A stretch of 64,000 bases of DNA from Vibrio sp. HDW18 (GCF_011306175.1 NZ_CP049914.1:248001-312000), one strand, 5' to 3'; positions 44,277 through 55,625 are shown, numbered from the stretch's first letter. Notes: a model not told the origin generated them from the sequence alone. Made by a program: numbers and translations.

Positions 44277-45767
44277 TTAACGCCGGTAGTATACGCCGTT
44301 ATTGCGCAATTCTTGCTTGAATTGACGCAGATTGGTGTGATTATCAATCACCACCATTTCTAGGCCAAGGATTTCCGCGTAGTCGGTCAGGGTTGCGAGG
44401 CTGACTGCTTGGCTGTATACCGCATGATGCGCGCCTCCTGCATGGATCCACGCGGCCGCGGCGAGGTTAAGATTGGGCTGTGGCTCCCACAAGGCATGTG
44501 CAACTGGCAAATGGGGCAGTGATTGCGGTGGCGTTACGGTGTCCACTAAGTTGACAACCATTCTAAACCGCTCACCCAAATCAATGATTGACACATTGAG
44601 TGCCGCGCCCGCCTGACCACTAAAAATCAAACGCGGAATATCACAGCGGCAGCCGATCGTGTGGCGGTGAATTTCTAACTTCGGTTGTGCTGCGGCGATA
44701 GAAGGGCAAACTTCTAACATATGTGCCCCTAAAACCTGGCCTTTACCACCGAAATTGTAGGTGTAGTCTTCCATAAACGAAGTGCCACCCGCTTTGCCTT
44801 GCCCCATCACCTTCATAATGTGAGTCAAGGCGGCCGTTTTCCAGTCACCTTCGCCACCATAACCAAAGCCTTTGCTCATCAAACGTTGGGTCGCGAGCCC
44901 CGGTAAATTGGTCAGCCCAGTTAGGTTTTCAAAGGTGTTGGTGAATGCTCCGGCGCCAACCGAGGTTAAGAATGCCTCCATCCCCAGCTCTAAACGCGCT
45001 TCTTGGATTATCAACCGTTTTAAGCTTGCGTCACTGAGCAGTGAGTCGGCCATTTGGTAGGTTGAGGCGTATTCATCGAGCAGATGATTCACCTCTGAAT
45101 CGGTCACTGCGTTTACCACTTCACTTAATTCACCGAGCCCGTACGCATTGACTTCATAGCCAAACTGGATTTGCGCCGATACCTTATTGCCTTCGGTGAC
45201 CGCCACTTGGCGCATGTTGTCACCAAAACGGGCCACTTTCAGTTGCTGACCCGCATTGACCCCGATGGCTGCGCGGCACCAATCATCAATTTCGCTATGT
45301 ACGTGTTGATCTTGCCAATGTCCGACCACCACTTTGCGTTCAATGTTCAAGCGAGTGCCGATGAAACCAAACTCGCGACAACCATGGGCGCTTTGGTTCA
45401 AGTTCATGAAATCCATGTCGATTTCATCCCACGGCAGTGCGGCATTGAATTGAGTGTGCAGATGTAAGAAGGGCTTATTCAGTTGGGAGAGTCCGGCAAT
45501 CCACATTTTGGCGGGCGAGAAGGTGTGCATCCACAGCATTAAGCCAATACAGTCCGGATCATTGTTGGCCGCACGGCAAACCGCGAGAATTTCGTCTGGG
45601 GTTTTTACCGTGCCTTGGTTGGTGATGGCAACTGAGATGTCGGGCGCGACATTTAATCCAGCGATAATCGCGGCACTGTTATGCGCGACACTGTCTAATA
45701 CTTTCGGTCCGTACAGGTGCTGTGAGCCTGTTATAAACCAGACTTGTTTTTGATTAAAAATCTTCAT
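44277..45767 (-). CDS. araA: L-arabinose isomerase
   Basis: A 496-residue enzyme that converts L-arabinose to L-ribulose. The N-terminal [13 protein letters not shown] matches E. coli AraA. The metal-binding Glu and His residues lie in [15 protein letters not shown] (about 302-316), [10 protein letters not shown] (about 330) and the C-terminal [11 protein letters not shown]. Two ATGs stand in tandem; the second (45767) has better spacing to the AAGGAA ribosome site. It follows araD by 9 bp. Confidence 0.97.
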   Translation of the reverse strand: MKIFNQKQVWFITGSQHLYGPKVLDSVAHNSAAIIAGLNVAPDISVAITNQGTVKTPDEILAVCRAANNDPDCIGLMLWMHTFSPAKMWIAGLSQLNKPFLHLHTQFNAALPWDEIDMDFMNLNQSAHGCREFGFIGTRLNIERKVVVGHWQDQHVHSEIDDWCRAAIGVNAGQQLKVARFGDNMRQVAVTEGNKVSAQIQFGYEVNAYGLGELSEVVNAVTDSEVNHLLDEYASTYQMADSLLSDASLKRLIIQEARLELGMEAFLTSVGAGAFTNTFENLTGLTNLPGLATQRLMSKGFGYGGEGDWKTAALTHIMKVMGQGKAGGTSFMEDYTYNFGGKGQVLGAHMLEVCPSIAAAQPKLEIHRHTIGCRCDIPRLIFSGQAGAALNVSIIDLGERFRMVVNLVDTVTPPQSLPHLPVAHALWEPQPNLNLAAAAWIHAGGAHHAVYSQAVSLATLTDYAEILGLEMVVIDNHTNLRQFKQELRNNGVYYRR

Positions 45768-45776
45768 CATCTTTCC

Positions 45777-46517
45777 TTATTGCTTGGTTTGACCGTAGTA
45801 GGCGTTAGCGCCGTGTTTGCGTAAGTAATGTTTGTCGAGTAGCGCTGGGTTAAGCGCGCTGACTTGTGGGTTGATTTGTAGAGTGTGCAGAGCCATTGCC
45901 GCAACCACTTCCACCACCACCGCGTTGTGTACCGCTTGGTGGGGATCTTGGCCCCAAGTGAAGGGTGCGTGCTCTTTGACTAAAATACCAGGGCAGGCCA
46001 TCACATCGCTCTCAGCGATAGTTTCAATGATCACTTTGCCTGTATTGAGTTCGTAATCATGGGCGATTTCGGTATCGCTCAATGCCCGTGTACAGGCAAT
46101 TTGACCGTAGAAATAATCGGCGTGCGTGGTGCCGAGGGCTGGAATTGCTCGCCCTGCTTGTGCCCAAGCCGTCGCTTGTGGTGAATGGGTGTGTACAATG
46201 CCACCAATAGCTGGGAATTGGCGATAGAGCGCTAAGTGAGTCGCGGTATCGGAGGAAGGCTGCAGATCGCCGCCGATGATTTTTCCTTGCAGATCCACCA
46301 CGACCATGTTTTGTGCACTGAGAGCACCGTATTCCACACCACTCGGTTTGATCACTACTAAGCCGGATTCACGATCGATGCCGGAGGCATTGCCCCAAGT
46401 AAAGGTGACTAAGTTGTGGCGCTGCAGATCCAGATTGGCTTGCCACACCTGATGGCGCAGATGATCGAGTCGTTGCGCAAGTGGCATGCTGAGTTGACGT
46501 GCGATGGAGTCAGACAT
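45777..46517 (-). CDS. araD: L-ribulose-5-phosphate 4-epimerase
   Basis: A 246-residue class II aldolase-like metalloenzyme making D-xylulose-5-phosphate, the last step of arabinose breakdown. The phosphate loop (TWGNASGID), the metal-binding HTHS (about 95-98) and later His, and [10 protein letters not shown] are all present. The frame opens at 46559 inside araB, but the ATG at 46517 with AGGAG upstream is right. It almost abuts araB, so translation is coupled. Confidence 0.96.
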   Translation of the reverse strand: MSDSIARQLSMPLAQRLDHLRHQVWQANLDLQRHNLVTFTWGNASGIDRESGLVVIKPSGVEYGALSAQNMVVVDLQGKIIGGDLQPSSDTATHLALYRQFPAIGGIVHTHSPQATAWAQAGRAIPALGTTHADYFYGQIACTRALSDTEIAHDYELNTGKVIIETIAESDVMACPGILVKEHAPFTWGQDPHQAVHNAVVVEVVAAMALHTLQINPQVSALNPALLDKHYLRKHGANAYYGQTKQ

Positions 46518-46518
46518 C

Positions 46519-48213
46519 TTAACGCTCCTGTGCTTGGTGAAAGTTCGCCATCTGCTCAATATGCTGACCGAACTGACGATAAGTCGCGTAACGGTCGGCG
46601 CGCAGAGTTTGTTGATCGGGTTGAGGTAAGTAACTGTGACGTATCGGACTGGCCATCACTTGTTGTGCCGCTGTGGTGGTCGGGTACACGCCAGCGGTAA
46701 CCGCGGCAAATATCGCTGCGCCGAGAGCACAGCACTGATCCGATTCCACAACAATGATTTCTCGGCCAATTACATCAGCGCACATCTGCATGACATACGG
46801 TGATTTTTGGGCAATACCACCAATCGCTATCACCCGCTCAACATTGACCTCTTGCTCAATAAAACCATCGACAATCGCTTTAGCGCCGTGGGCCGTCGCT
46901 TCAACCAAGGCGGCAAAAAGAGCGGGTGCAGTGCTGCCTAGATTTAAATCACACAGCGCGCCTTTTAAACGTTGATTGGCGTGAGGGGTGCGGCGGCCAT
47001 TGAGCCAGTCGATGGCCGCTGGAGTGTTGTGGTCGATAGCTTGCTGCTGGGCTGCCTCAGTCAGTAGTGTAATTAGTTGCGCGCTAATTTGTTTGGCCGT
47101 TGGTGCAAAATCGGGGTGCTGTTCGGCGTAAGCGTGTAGTGGCCACATCAGCAGATTTTTGAACCAAGCGTACAGATCACCAAATGCCGATTGGCCCGCT
47201 TCGAGTGCCAGTAGCTCTGGCATTGCACTGCCTTGCACTTGTCCACAAATACCATGAATGGTGCGATCGCCGACTTGCTCTGCCTCAACCATCAAAATAT
47301 CACAGGTCGATGTGCCGATAACTTTGACCAAATCATGCGCACCAGCGCCGGCTCCCACCGCACCCATATGGCAGTCAAACTCACCAATCGCAATGGTAAT
47401 GCCAACGGTTAAGCCGAGTTGTTCAGCCCATGACTGAGACAGGTAGCCCGCGGCTTGATCAGCGGTGAACACTTCGCTGAACATACGCTCGCGTATGCCA
47501 TCAAGAGTTGGCGAAATCGCACTGAGAAACGCTTGGTCGGGTAGGCCTCCCCAACTTTGATGCCACATGGCTTTATGTCCAGCGGCACAAATACCACGGC
47601 GCAAAGTGTGCGGATGCTCGGTTGCCGACAAAATCGCTGGGATCCAGTCACACAGCTCCACCCAACTGTAGGCGTGTTGGGCCACGAGTGGATCTTGTTC
47701 GCTCACCCAGGCGGCTTTGGCCCATAGCCATTCCGAAGAGTAAACCCCGCCGATGTAGCGGGTGTAATCGGTAAATTGACCAGAGTGGGCGAGTTGATTG
47801 ATCCGTTCGGCTTTCGCTACCGAGGTGTGATCTTTCCAGAGCACAAACATCGCATTTGGGTTGTCGGCAAACTCGGGCCGTAACGCCAGAATGGTACCGT
47901 TTTCATCGATCGGCGCGGGGGTTGAACCAGTCGTATCCACGCCAATGCCGACAATGGCCGCACGGATGTTGTCTGGCACTGTCGCCAGCACTTGTTGCAT
48001 CGCGCTGGTCATCGCTTCCAAATAATCGAGCGGATGGTGCCTAAATTGAGATTGTGCTGGCTGGCAATAGAGCCCTTGCATCCAGCGCGGATAATAGACT
48101 ACGGCGGCAGAGACTTCACCACCGGTCTGTGCATTAACAATCAGTGCCCGTACCGAGTCGGATCCGAAATCCAAACCAATCACATGCGGCTGAGGGGTTT
48201 TGTTTGTATCCAT
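46519..48213 (-). CDS. araB: L-ribulokinase
   Basis: A 564-residue FGGY-family kinase that phosphorylates L-ribulose at O5. The N-terminal ATPase motif [20 protein letters not shown], the substrate loop ([13 protein letters not shown]), and the C-terminal [19 protein letters not shown] and [12 protein letters not shown] blocks are clear. The ATG at 48213 follows GGAG. It is the first gene of araB-araD-araA, with AraC half-sites and a promoter just upstream. Confidence 0.96.
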   Translation of the reverse strand: MDTNKTPQPHVIGLDFGSDSVRALIVNAQTGGEVSAAVVYYPRWMQGLYCQPAQSQFRHHPLDYLEAMTSAMQQVLATVPDNIRAAIVGIGVDTTGSTPAPIDENGTILALRPEFADNPNAMFVLWKDHTSVAKAERINQLAHSGQFTDYTRYIGGVYSSEWLWAKAAWVSEQDPLVAQHAYSWVELCDWIPAILSATEHPHTLRRGICAAGHKAMWHQSWGGLPDQAFLSAISPTLDGIRERMFSEVFTADQAAGYLSQSWAEQLGLTVGITIAIGEFDCHMGAVGAGAGAHDLVKVIGTSTCDILMVEAEQVGDRTIHGICGQVQGSAMPELLALEAGQSAFGDLYAWFKNLLMWPLHAYAEQHPDFAPTAKQISAQLITLLTEAAQQQAIDHNTPAAIDWLNGRRTPHANQRLKGALCDLNLGSTAPALFAALVEATAHGAKAIVDGFIEQEVNVERVIAIGGIAQKSPYVMQMCADVIGREIIVVESDQCCALGAAIFAAVTAGVYPTTTAAQQVMASPIRHSYLPQPDQQTLRADRYATYRQFGQHIEQMANFHQAQER

Positions 48214-48253
48214 AACTGCTCCACTTTTGCTCAGCAAACCAAATTTTGTCCAA

Positions 48254-48318
48254 GTTATAGCGGTAGCATGGCGCTTATCCCATAAATCTGTTTGCTGATT
48301 TTATGGATAAAAACGTCA
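48254..48318 (-). promoter_or_regulatory. araB promoter with AraC I1-I2 type direct repeat
   Basis: On the minus strand TGACGTTTTTATCCATA (48318-48302) matches E. coli araI1 at 14/17 positions. After 4 bp follows CAGCAAACAGATTTATG (48297-48281), the weaker I2-like half-site. A poor -35 overlaps its end and a TATAAC -10 (48259-48254) follows. This is the same layout as araBAD in E. coli: 21-bp repeat spacing with I2 overlapping the -35. Confidence 0.75.
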
Positions 48319-48451
48319 TGGAGTTTTTTTTGTGTTGTGACTTGCAGTTTGTGGGGGTGGGGCTAAGTTAGCCACATTTGCGATTTTGTGGCTAAATTTG
48401 CTTATTTTATTGGCATGAATAAATCATGCTCGATATGAATGCGAGCTGAGT

Positions 48452-48489
48452 CATATCCTCTATGGCTAAGTTAATGGATAAAAGCGCTA
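48452..48489 (-). promoter_or_regulatory. Second AraC site pair, upstream of araF
   Basis: Minus-strand TAGCGCTTTTATCCATT (48489-48473) is a near-consensus AraC half-site (TAGC-N7-TCCATA). After 4 bp comes TAGCCATAGAGGATATG (48468-48452). Lying just upstream of a CRP site and araF, it fits the araFGH arrangement known in E. coli, where AraC binds upstream of CRP. It could also loop to the araB site. Confidence 0.7.
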
Positions 48490-48500
48490 CATTTTTTGAC

Positions 48501-48516
48501 TGTGATTATGGTCACT
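48501..48516 (+). promoter_or_regulatory. CRP site upstream of araF
   Basis: TGTGATTATGGTCACT matches TGTGA-N6-TCACA with one mismatch, about 70-80 bp before the araF ATG. It suggests cAMP-CRP activation of the arabinose importer. Confidence 0.75.
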
Positions 48517-48582
48517 AATAAATATTGTTAAATCTACAACTATGAATAGCGAACACTCACCTCTACCAGTGGATGGATAACA

Positions 48583-49581
48583 ATGAAACTAAAAAAACTA
48601 CTCACAATCGCTGCTCTATCTGGCGTTACCGTACTCAGTGCCTCAGCCAATGCATTTTTTGGTTCCAATGATGATACGAGACTAGGTTACCTCGTTAAGC
48701 AACCTGAAGAGCCGTGGTTTCAAACTGAATGGTCATTTGCGGAAAAAGCCGGTAAGGATTTGGGCTTTCAAGTGATAAAAATGGCGGTACCGGATGGCGA
48801 GAAAACCCTCAATGCGATTGATACATTAGCCGCGCAAGGGGCGAAAGGATTTGTCATTTGTACGCCAGATCCCAAGTTAGGTCCTGCGATCATGGCTAAA
48901 GCCAAAAGTTATGATCTCAAAGTAGTCACAGTGGATGATCAGTTCCTCAACGCACAAGGCGAGCCGATGACCGAGGTGCCATTGGTGATGATGGCCGCTA
49001 CCGCGATTGGTGAGCGCCAAGGGCTTGAGCTGTACCAAGAAATGCAAAAGCGTAATTGGGATGTCTCAACCACGGCTGTGATGGCGATCACCGCCGATGA
49101 GCTGGATACGGCACGTCGCCGAGTCAGCGGCTCTATCGCGGCGCTGAAACAAGCGGGTTTCCCAGAAAGTCAAATCTACCGTGTACCGACCAAAACCAAT
49201 GATATTCCAGGAGCACTGGATGCGGCTAACTCACTACTGGTGCAATACCCGAATGTGAAGCAATGGTTGATCGTCGGCATGAACGATAACACCGTTCTCG
49301 GCGGAGTGCGTGCCACTGAAGGCCAAGGCTTTAATGCCAATAATGTGATTGGCGTTGGCATCAATGGAGTCGATGCGGTGAATGAACTGGCCAAGTCGCA
49401 ACCGACCGGTTTCTATGGCTCATTACTGCCTAGCCCAGATGTGCATGGCTATAAAAGTATTGAATCGCTCTACAAATGGGTGAAAGAGGATCTTGAACCC
49501 GAGAAGTTTGTGGAAGTGACCGATGTGGTACTGATCACCCGTGACAACTTCAAAGCTGAACTAGCGAAAAAAGGGCTATAA
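48583..49581 (+). CDS. araF: Arabinose ABC transporter, periplasmic binding protein
   Basis: A 332-residue periplasmic sugar-binding protein. A signal peptide (about 1-24, ending SASANA) precedes the mature domain, which matches AraF ([17 protein letters not shown], with the ligand-binding Lys/Glu, and [19 protein letters not shown]). It is the first gene of araFGH and divergent from araB. Confidence 0.95.
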   Translation: MKLKKLLTIAALSGVTVLSASANAFFGSNDDTRLGYLVKQPEEPWFQTEWSFAEKAGKDLGFQVIKMAVPDGEKTLNAIDTLAAQGAKGFVICTPDPKLGPAIMAKAKSYDLKVVTVDDQFLNAQGEPMTEVPLVMMAATAIGERQGLELYQEMQKRNWDVSTTAVMAITADELDTARRRVSGSIAALKQAGFPESQIYRVPTKTNDIPGALDAANSLLVQYPNVKQWLIVGMNDNTVLGGVRATEGQGFNANNVIGVGINGVDAVNELAKSQPTGFYGSLLPSPDVHGYKSIESLYKWVKEDLEPEKFVEVTDVVLITRDNFKAELAKKGL

Positions 49582-49639
49582 GCCGATTGGCGATGACGGT
49601 CACACTGGCCGTCATCCACTCATTTACGGAGAGTATGTT

Positions 49640-51157
49640 ATGGCAACGTCCCCGTCTTATCTTGAATTTCGAAATATTTCTAAGCATTTCCCGGGTGTGA
49701 AGGCTCTGCACAATGTCAGTTTTCGCGCGGATGCCGGCAGTATTCACGCTTTAATGGGGGAAAATGGGGCTGGTAAATCAACCTTATTGAAAACGTTAAG
49801 TGGTTTACACCAGCCGACCGAAGGTCAAATCGCGATTGATGGGCAACCCGTCGTGCTCAATTCAACCAATGATGCGCTTGAGCACGGTATCGCGATTATT
49901 TATCAAGAGCTCAACTTAGTTCCTGAACTGACGGTGGCGGAGAACATTTATCTAGGGCAATTACCAACCCAAGGTGGCCGAGTTGATACCGAAACCCTTA
50001 ACCGCAATGCACGAGTTCAACTGCAGCGTTTAGGTGAAACCTTCGATCCTGCTTGTCCATTGAAAGCGTTGTCGATCGGTCAATGGCAAATGGTGGAAAT
50101 TGCCAAAGCACTCAGCCGCAATGCACAAATTATTGCCTTTGATGAGCCGACCAGTAGCTTGTCACAACGTGAAATCCAAAACCTGTTCAAAGTGATCCGT
50201 GAACTGCGTGATGACGGCAAAATCATTTTATATGTTTCACACCGTATGGAAGAAATTTTCGAGCTGTGCGATGCGATCACTATTTTCAAAGATGGCCAAC
50301 ATGTGCAGTCATTCTATGCGATGTCAGAGCTGACCCATGATCGCTTAGTGGCTCTAATGGTTGGGCGTGAAATTAATGATATTTACAACTACCGACCACG
50401 TAAGTTAGGCGAAAGTGGTTTGCGTTTAGCAAACGTTGAAGGCCCAGGCTTAAGTGCCCCGGTATCTTTAGATATTCAGCAAGGGGAAATCCTTGGACTA
50501 TTTGGCTTGGTCGGCGCTGGTCGTACCGAGTTGACCCGCCTGATCTTTGGTGCGGATAGAAAAACCGCCGGCGATCTTTATCTACACGATGTCAAAGTCA
50601 GCGTGAAAAGTCCGCGCGATGCGATTCGTCTAGGGATCACGCTGTGTTCCGAAGACCGCAAAGCTGATGGCATCGTGCCGATTATGTCGCTGCAAGAAAA
50701 TACCAATATCAGTGCTCGACCATGGCACTTAAAACTGAGGAGTTTGATCGATTTTGCTTGGGAAACCTCTAACGCGACTAAGCAAAAAGAGGCGTTAAAT
50801 ATTAAAGCAGCATCTTTAGATCAACCGGTAGGCAAGTTGTCTGGTGGTAATCAGCAAAAAGTGATTCTGGGACGCTGGTTATCAACCGCGATGAGTGTGA
50901 TTTTACTCGATGAGCCGACGCGCGGGATCGATGTCGGAGCGAAATCCGAAATTTATGAACTGATTTTTAAGCTGGCAGAAAATGGGGTAACGGTGCTGGT
51001 TGTTTCCAGTGATTTACCAGAAGTGTTGGGTATTTCTGATCGGATCTTGGTGATGAAAGAAGGTGCAGTGGCTGGCGAATTAACTCGTCAGCAGTTTAAC
51101 GAACAAACCGCACTTCGTCTGGCCATGCTTGATCAGGACGATGCGGCAGCCGCTTAA
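49640..51157 (+). CDS. araG: Arabinose ABC transporter ATPase
   Basis: A 505-residue CUT2-type ATPase with two ATP-binding domains in tandem. The first has an intact Walker A (GENGAGKST, about 38-46). The second starts near residue 255, has a Walker-A-like loop GLVGAGRTE lacking the Lys, as is normal for this group, and the signature LSGGNQQKV. It is 58 bp after araF and 17 bp before araH. Confidence 0.96.
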   Translation: MATSPSYLEFRNISKHFPGVKALHNVSFRADAGSIHALMGENGAGKSTLLKTLSGLHQPTEGQIAIDGQPVVLNSTNDALEHGIAIIYQELNLVPELTVAENIYLGQLPTQGGRVDTETLNRNARVQLQRLGETFDPACPLKALSIGQWQMVEIAKALSRNAQIIAFDEPTSSLSQREIQNLFKVIRELRDDGKIILYVSHRMEEIFELCDAITIFKDGQHVQSFYAMSELTHDRLVALMVGREINDIYNYRPRKLGESGLRLANVEGPGLSAPVSLDIQQGEILGLFGLVGAGRTELTRLIFGADRKTAGDLYLHDVKVSVKSPRDAIRLGITLCSEDRKADGIVPIMSLQENTNISARPWHLKLRSLIDFAWETSNATKQKEALNIKAASLDQPVGKLSGGNQQKVILGRWLSTAMSVILLDEPTRGIDVGAKSEIYELIFKLAENGVTVLVVSSDLPEVLGISDRILVMKEGAVAGELTRQQFNEQTALRLAMLDQDDAAAA

Positions 51158-51174
51158 CATTAAGGAGTATCATT

Positions 51175-52164
51175 ATGTCTATAACGAGTTCTACAAAAAT
51201 ACTCACACCGCAAGATGAGAAACGTACCTTGAGTTTTGCCGGTATTTGGGATCGCTTCGGAATGCTGATGGTGTTTGCCGGCCTGTTTTTGTTGTGCGCA
51301 TTTTTCGTGCCTTACTTTGCGACCTTTATCAACATGAAAGGGTTAGGGCTCGCCATTTCGATGAGTGGCATGGTGGCATGTGCGATGTTGTTTTGCCTTG
51401 CGTGTGGTGATTTGGATTTATCGGTTGCGTCAATTGTTGCTTGCTCTGGCGTGGTGACTGCGGTGGCGATCAACGCCACCAGTAGTGTGGTGCTTGGGAT
51501 TGGTGCTGGTCTACTGTCTGGAGTGGCATTTGGGCTACTCAACGGTTTTGTGATTGCCAAACTACAAATCAACGCTTTGATCACGACGCTGGCCACGATG
51601 CAAATTGCGCGTGGTTTGGGCTATATCATCTCTGATGGTAAAGCGGTCGGGATCACCGAAGAGAACTTTTTTGCCTTAGGTAATTCATCAATTTTCGGTA
51701 TTCCGACCCCGATTTGGTTAACCATGATCACTTTTGCTGTGTTCGCTTTTTTGCTCAATCGCACCGTCTATGGGCGCAATACGTTAGCGATTGGCGGTAA
51801 CGAAGAAGCGGCGCGGTTGGCTGGGGTTAATGTGGTGAAAACCAAGATGATCATCTTTACGGTGTCGGGATTTATCTCGGCATTGGCTGGAGTGATTTTG
51901 GCGGCACGTATGACCAGTGGTCAGCCAATGACTTCGGTCGGTCTTGAACTGGTGGTGATTTCGGCTTGTGTCTTGGGTGGCGTTTCACTGAAAGGTGGGA
52001 TTGGTAAAGTCTCCTATGTGATTGCTGGGGTGCTGATTTTGGGCACAGTCGAAAATGCGATGAATCTGCTGAATATGTCACCTTTCTCACAATATGTGGT
52101 ACGCGGCATCATCTTACTCGCGGCGGTGATCTTCGATCGTTATAAACAAAATCAACATAGCTAA
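51175..52164 (+). CDS. araH: Arabinose ABC transporter permease
   Basis: A 329-residue inner-membrane permease of the CUT2 family with about ten helices. It contains the conserved GRNTLAIGGNEEAARLAGVNV loop that contacts the ATPase (about 200-220). With AraF and AraG it completes the high-affinity arabinose importer. An intrinsic terminator follows. Confidence 0.95.
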   Translation: MSITSSTKILTPQDEKRTLSFAGIWDRFGMLMVFAGLFLLCAFFVPYFATFINMKGLGLAISMSGMVACAMLFCLACGDLDLSVASIVACSGVVTAVAINATSSVVLGIGAGLLSGVAFGLLNGFVIAKLQINALITTLATMQIARGLGYIISDGKAVGITEENFFALGNSSIFGIPTPIWLTMITFAVFAFLLNRTVYGRNTLAIGGNEEAARLAGVNVVKTKMIIFTVSGFISALAGVILAARMTSGQPMTSVGLELVVISACVLGGVSLKGGIGKVSYVIAGVLILGTVENAMNLLNMSPFSQYVVRGIILLAAVIFDRYKQNQHS

Positions 52165-52200
52165 GTTGGGCTCGTGCCATTTCGTATGGTAAAGCAGAAC

Positions 52201-52228
52201 AAATCCCTCAGCTAAGGCCGAGGGATTT
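52201..52228 (+). terminator. Intrinsic terminator after araFGH
   Basis: AAATCCCTC, 10-nt loop, GAGGGATTTTG. Confidence 0.8.
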
Positions 52229-52334
52229 TGCGTTACAGCGCGGCTTGCTGCGACACTTAAGGCGGATTGAGATAGTATTTTGCCAAAAATCGCGCATAAT
52301 CGGATCACTCAACACGTTAAAGAAGAAATGATCT

Positions 52335-52715
52335 ATGACTGATTTTCACTATTACTTTGAACAACTGCCTTGTTTTAACTGTAAAAACACCAAAGTGAGT
52401 ACCGATCTTGGTTGGTTAACTGTCGCGATGAAAGAAGAAGTCTTAGCTCAGGTTGCAGAGTTGATTGCCCAAGACAACCTTGAGCCGGATTTAGCCGTGA
52501 ACGTGACTTGCAGTGAATCGCAAGCGCGGGATTACTTGTTACTGAATTTCTTTGGTTATTCAGAACAAGAGCTGGCGGATCAGGTGGATGCGGAAGATGA
52601 GCAAGAAGTTGCCGATGAAATTGCTGAACTACTGGCCGATGGTGACGAGAGTATTGTGTTTGAGCACGAGATTGCCCTGCAAAGCTGTACTGAGTGTGAG
52701 ATAGAAGAAGAGTAA
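52335..52715 (+). CDS. Small acidic protein with two CxxC pairs, unknown function
   Basis: A 126-residue soluble protein with an acidic middle and tail (EDEQEVADEIAELLADGDE). One CxxC lies near the N-terminus (PCFNCKN, about 12-18) and another near the C-terminus (SCTECE, about 118-123). The two pairs could together hold a zinc ion. I do not recognise a family. Confidence 0.75.
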   Translation: MTDFHYYFEQLPCFNCKNTKVSTDLGWLTVAMKEEVLAQVAELIAQDNLEPDLAVNVTCSESQARDYLLLNFFGYSEQELADQVDAEDEQEVADEIAELLADGDESIVFEHEIALQSCTECEIEEE

Positions 52716-52789
52716 CACGCCATCGTCAAGATTGAGTGGCAAGTAACTGTTGGCTGAACGCCAATCCTGACACTTGCCACTTGGCATAA

Positions 52790-52818
52790 AAAATCCCCGG
52801 CCTTGGCTGGGGGATTTT
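52790..52818. terminator. Bidirectional terminator next to gbpA
   Basis: AAAATCCCC and GGGGATTTT around a 10-nt loop, between the CxxC protein gene and the end of gbpA. Confidence 0.8.
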
Positions 52819-52834
52819 GTGTTTTAGAGCGGGA

Positions 52835-54292
52835 TTACAGTTTGTCCCACGCCATTTCCCAATGACTACCCGTACCTGGTTGGTACTGAGTCGCATTGGT
52901 AGTCCACTGTTGGCAGTAACCTGAGTATGGCCATGGCTTACATTGGTAAATAGCACCATCTTCAGCCAGTACTTTGCTGCCATCAACGTATTGATCTAAA
53001 CCGTGAGGGAAGACAAAGTCGTAATCCCCTTCGCTAGGTGGCGTTTGTGGCTCGACCAGCATGAAATCTAGGGTTTGTTGATATTGCAAGTTGCCATCGC
53101 GATCTTTGCTGCGAGACACCAGCATATGGTGGCCAACTTTGGCTTCGCTGAGTGTCAATTGCACTGATTTCACTTCACCATCGTTGATAGCTTGGCTCCA
53201 GCTTGCTAATGGTCTCTGATGATGATTATACACCGTCAGCTCTGCGGTCATGTCACCTTGCGCTTCAAGCGTCAGATCCAGTTGCACCGGTTGTTCACCA
53301 ATCTGGTAGTTGGCAGCTAAACCGGATACGGTGAGCGAATATTCTGGCTGTGGTGCTTCGATGTGATAACCGATTTCAACCCGTTGTAAGCCACTCGAAT
53401 CTTTTAGATAGATTGGGTTAGTGCCGTACACCGGCACAAACTGATCACCATTGAGCTGGCCAGCTCGTAGCTGAGTTTGGGTTTGGTTGATTTTACTGGC
53501 TAAAGCATAAGACCACTGGTTGGCTTGGGTCAGCGTTTGCGAATCGATTTTAAGCTCAGTGCGGTAAGCTGGGTTTTCACCGGCAGCATCAAATACACGA
53601 GTAAATACGGTATCACCAATACTCAGGTCCATGGTTGGGATGATCTGCCCACCTTGTTGCCAATCTGGGATCACTGGGCTATCGCCAGCAAATTTGACAT
53701 CGATGACGTTGTAAAACGCCGCCGCCGTATCACCCACATCCCACACCGCAAGGATCACATGGTAGCCTTCGCGCTCAGGCACAATACACTCATGGCTGAC
53801 CAGTTTCGGTGGTTGCACCATATTGCCTTCAATCACACAAAATGGGTTTAGATCAAAAGAACCACGTGATAAGGCTTGGTTGGCGTTCCAATCCGGTTTG
53901 GTGATGTAGTATTTCCAATCTTTGGTGACGTGGTTGGCGGTAAACGTCCACTCAAAGTTTTGTGGACCCGCTTGAATTGGGCGTTTTACCCAACGATCCG
54001 CAGTTTGCTCATCGAGTGCAGCGGCCTGTGCGCTTTCTGCGCTGGCAATTTTGCCATCACGCGGTCCTGAGATTGGGAAACCTTCGGGTCCTTCAACACT
54101 TTGTGGCTCATATTGAATTGCGCCGCAGTTGGTGTTTTTCTCACCGGTGTCATTGGCGGCATATTTACACAATGCGACACGTCCTTCCGCGACGCCGTTT
54201 TCTACTGCTGACACATAACCATGGCCATAGGCGATACCACTGATTGCCGATAAAGCTAAGGTAATCGCGGTCATTATAGGTTGCTTTTTCAT
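52835..54292 (-). CDS. gbpA: GbpA, chitin/GlcNAc-binding secreted LPMO
   Basis: A 485-residue secreted colonisation factor and AA10 lytic polysaccharide monooxygenase, the same length as V. cholerae GbpA. After the signal peptide (about 1-23) the mature protein starts [10 protein letters not shown], giving the copper-binding N-terminal His. The second copper His is in the first domain (about 24-205). Two middle beta domains follow, then a C-terminal chitin-binding domain ([15 protein letters not shown]). The frame opens at 54319, but MKKQPIM at 54292 is the family start. A c-di-GMP riboswitch precedes it. Confidence 0.97.
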   Translation of the reverse strand: MKKQPIMTAITLALSAISGIAYGHGYVSAVENGVAEGRVALCKYAANDTGEKNTNCGAIQYEPQSVEGPEGFPISGPRDGKIASAESAQAAALDEQTADRWVKRPIQAGPQNFEWTFTANHVTKDWKYYITKPDWNANQALSRGSFDLNPFCVIEGNMVQPPKLVSHECIVPEREGYHVILAVWDVGDTAAAFYNVIDVKFAGDSPVIPDWQQGGQIIPTMDLSIGDTVFTRVFDAAGENPAYRTELKIDSQTLTQANQWSYALASKINQTQTQLRAGQLNGDQFVPVYGTNPIYLKDSSGLQRVEIGYHIEAPQPEYSLTVSGLAANYQIGEQPVQLDLTLEAQGDMTAELTVYNHHQRPLASWSQAINDGEVKSVQLTLSEAKVGHHMLVSRSKDRDGNLQYQQTLDFMLVEPQTPPSEGDYDFVFPHGLDQYVDGSKVLAEDGAIYQCKPWPYSGYCQQWTTNATQYQPGTGSHWEMAWDKL

Positions 54293-54397
54293 CACAAACT
54301 CTTTTTTGTTGGCTGACATATTGTGCCTGATCGATAGTCAGGCGTTATTTTTTTTGTTCATTCAGCAACGCAAGCCGACAACGCAGTGAAACTGTGC

Positions 54398-54498
54398 TGG
54401 CAACCCCGCTATCATAGCGATCAAGCCTGTGTTTGAGCGAGCAGCTTGAACACCACAGACCGGTGGCTTTGCGTCCCACTTTTTCAAGTGGTTTGCCG
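54398..54498 (-). ncRNA. Cyclic-di-GMP-I (GEMM) riboswitch, Vc1 type
   Basis: On the minus strand the aptamer has GGCAAACCACTTGAAAAAGT, the conserved GGGACGCAAAGCC segment, a second arm with the tetraloop receptor (CTATGATAGCGGGG), and the closing GGTTGCC. This is the GEMM-I fold, and V. cholerae gbpA is known to carry one (Vc1). A GCCTGA/TCAGGC hairpin at 54325-54343, between aptamer and ATG, may be part of the expression platform; no U-tract follows it. Confidence 0.92.
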
Positions 54499-54607
54499 AA
54501 ATGTGATCAAGCGCAAATTTAACCAAATTAAACCCAGAAAGCCACTGAGTGCCCAATTTATGGAATCAAACTCTCATCGTGATGATTTTGCATTTAACTG
54601 ATTGATA

Positions 54608-54626
54608 TTAAATGTAAATGATTATC
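54608..54626. promoter_or_regulatory. Fur-box-like site upstream of gbpA
   Basis: TTAAATGTAAATGATTATC agrees with the 19-bp Fur consensus at 13 positions, all of the right half but one. It lies about 110 bp upstream of the riboswitch in the gap shared with the MaoC-like gene. Otherwise 54499-54917 is AT-rich with no gene. Confidence 0.4.
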
Positions 54627-54917
54627 ACGTTTTCTATGGGGATGCTTGGTGTAAGGTCAGATTTTTCCCACATGATTTCAGGTTCAAACATAGTGATCGA
54701 ATCACCAACAATTTTGAGATTGGCAGCTAAAATGAAAGGTGTAATTACTTTCATCGAGATAAGACTAATAAAATAATGTTTTATTGTTAACTTATTGTTT
54801 TTATTTAACTTGTTGCTTAAGGAATACGCCTGTACGCCCGAAAGTCATTGCAGCTTACTGTGAAGTACTTCAAAATTAGGACGTTTATATTTCTTCTTGG
54901 TTAAGAATGAGGTTGTG

Positions 54918-55589
54918 ATGAGAGTCGCTGATCTGCTAAAGCATCGAGCTGAACATTTGGTTAAGCACACTGAGTTTAAACAGTGGATGTCTCCTTCAGT
55001 ACGTGAATACTGGGATGATATTTTGAGCAAAACCCATCGTCGCCCGCTATTTGCTTGGGTGAAAGATTTGCATTTGCCAGCCAATGAAGAGACTCCCATC
55101 CCAGAGTCGATTGTGCTCAATCCTCAAGCACAACAAGTGTATGATCAGCTACAATACCAAGTTGGTGAAGTGATCCACACTGGTGAATGGTTGCTGGTCG
55201 ATCAATCGCGCATTAATCAGTTTGGTGCTATCACCGAAGATATGCAGTGGATCCATACCAATCCTGAGCGTGCTGCGGTGGAATCTCCCTTCAAAACGAC
55301 CATCGCGCATGGCTTTTTGACGCTAGCGTTATTGCCGAAATTGACCGACAGTGTTGATGAACAGAACTCGCTATTCCCGAGTGCTAAAATGGTGGTCAAC
55401 ATTGGCCTTAATTCCGTGCGTTTCCCGTACCCAGTTAAAGCGGGCAACCGCGTGCGGGCGGTGAGTACGTTATCAAAAGTCACGCCGATCAAAAAAGGTC
55501 TTGAGATTGAACGTGAAATTAAGGTTGAAATTGAAGGTGTGCGCCGCCCAGGCTGTGTGGTGGTTTCAGTGATCCAACTGCATTTTTAG
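54918..55589 (+). CDS. MaoC-like hydratase/dehydratase protein
   Basis: A 223-residue protein. After a ~80-residue helical N-terminal region comes a MaoC hot-dog domain (about 85-215) with the hydratase-type signature (D followed by H in ITEDMQWIHTNPERA, then TIAHGFLTLALL). Relatives hydrate enoyl-CoA, for example PhaJ supplying (R)-hydroxyacyl-CoA. The frame opens at 54897, but the ATG at 54918 follows GAGG. It stands alone with its own terminator. Confidence 0.88.
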   Translation: MRVADLLKHRAEHLVKHTEFKQWMSPSVREYWDDILSKTHRRPLFAWVKDLHLPANEETPIPESIVLNPQAQQVYDQLQYQVGEVIHTGEWLLVDQSRINQFGAITEDMQWIHTNPERAAVESPFKTTIAHGFLTLALLPKLTDSVDEQNSLFPSAKMVVNIGLNSVRFPYPVKAGNRVRAVSTLSKVTPIKKGLEIEREIKVEIEGVRRPGCVVVSVIQLHF

Positions 55590-55625
55590 TGGCTAACGAT
55601 CACAAACGACAACAAATCAAATTCA

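Noticed and set aside
45171..45753. Plus-strand ORFs opposite araA
   Set aside because: Antisense to a well conserved enzyme; translations resemble no family.
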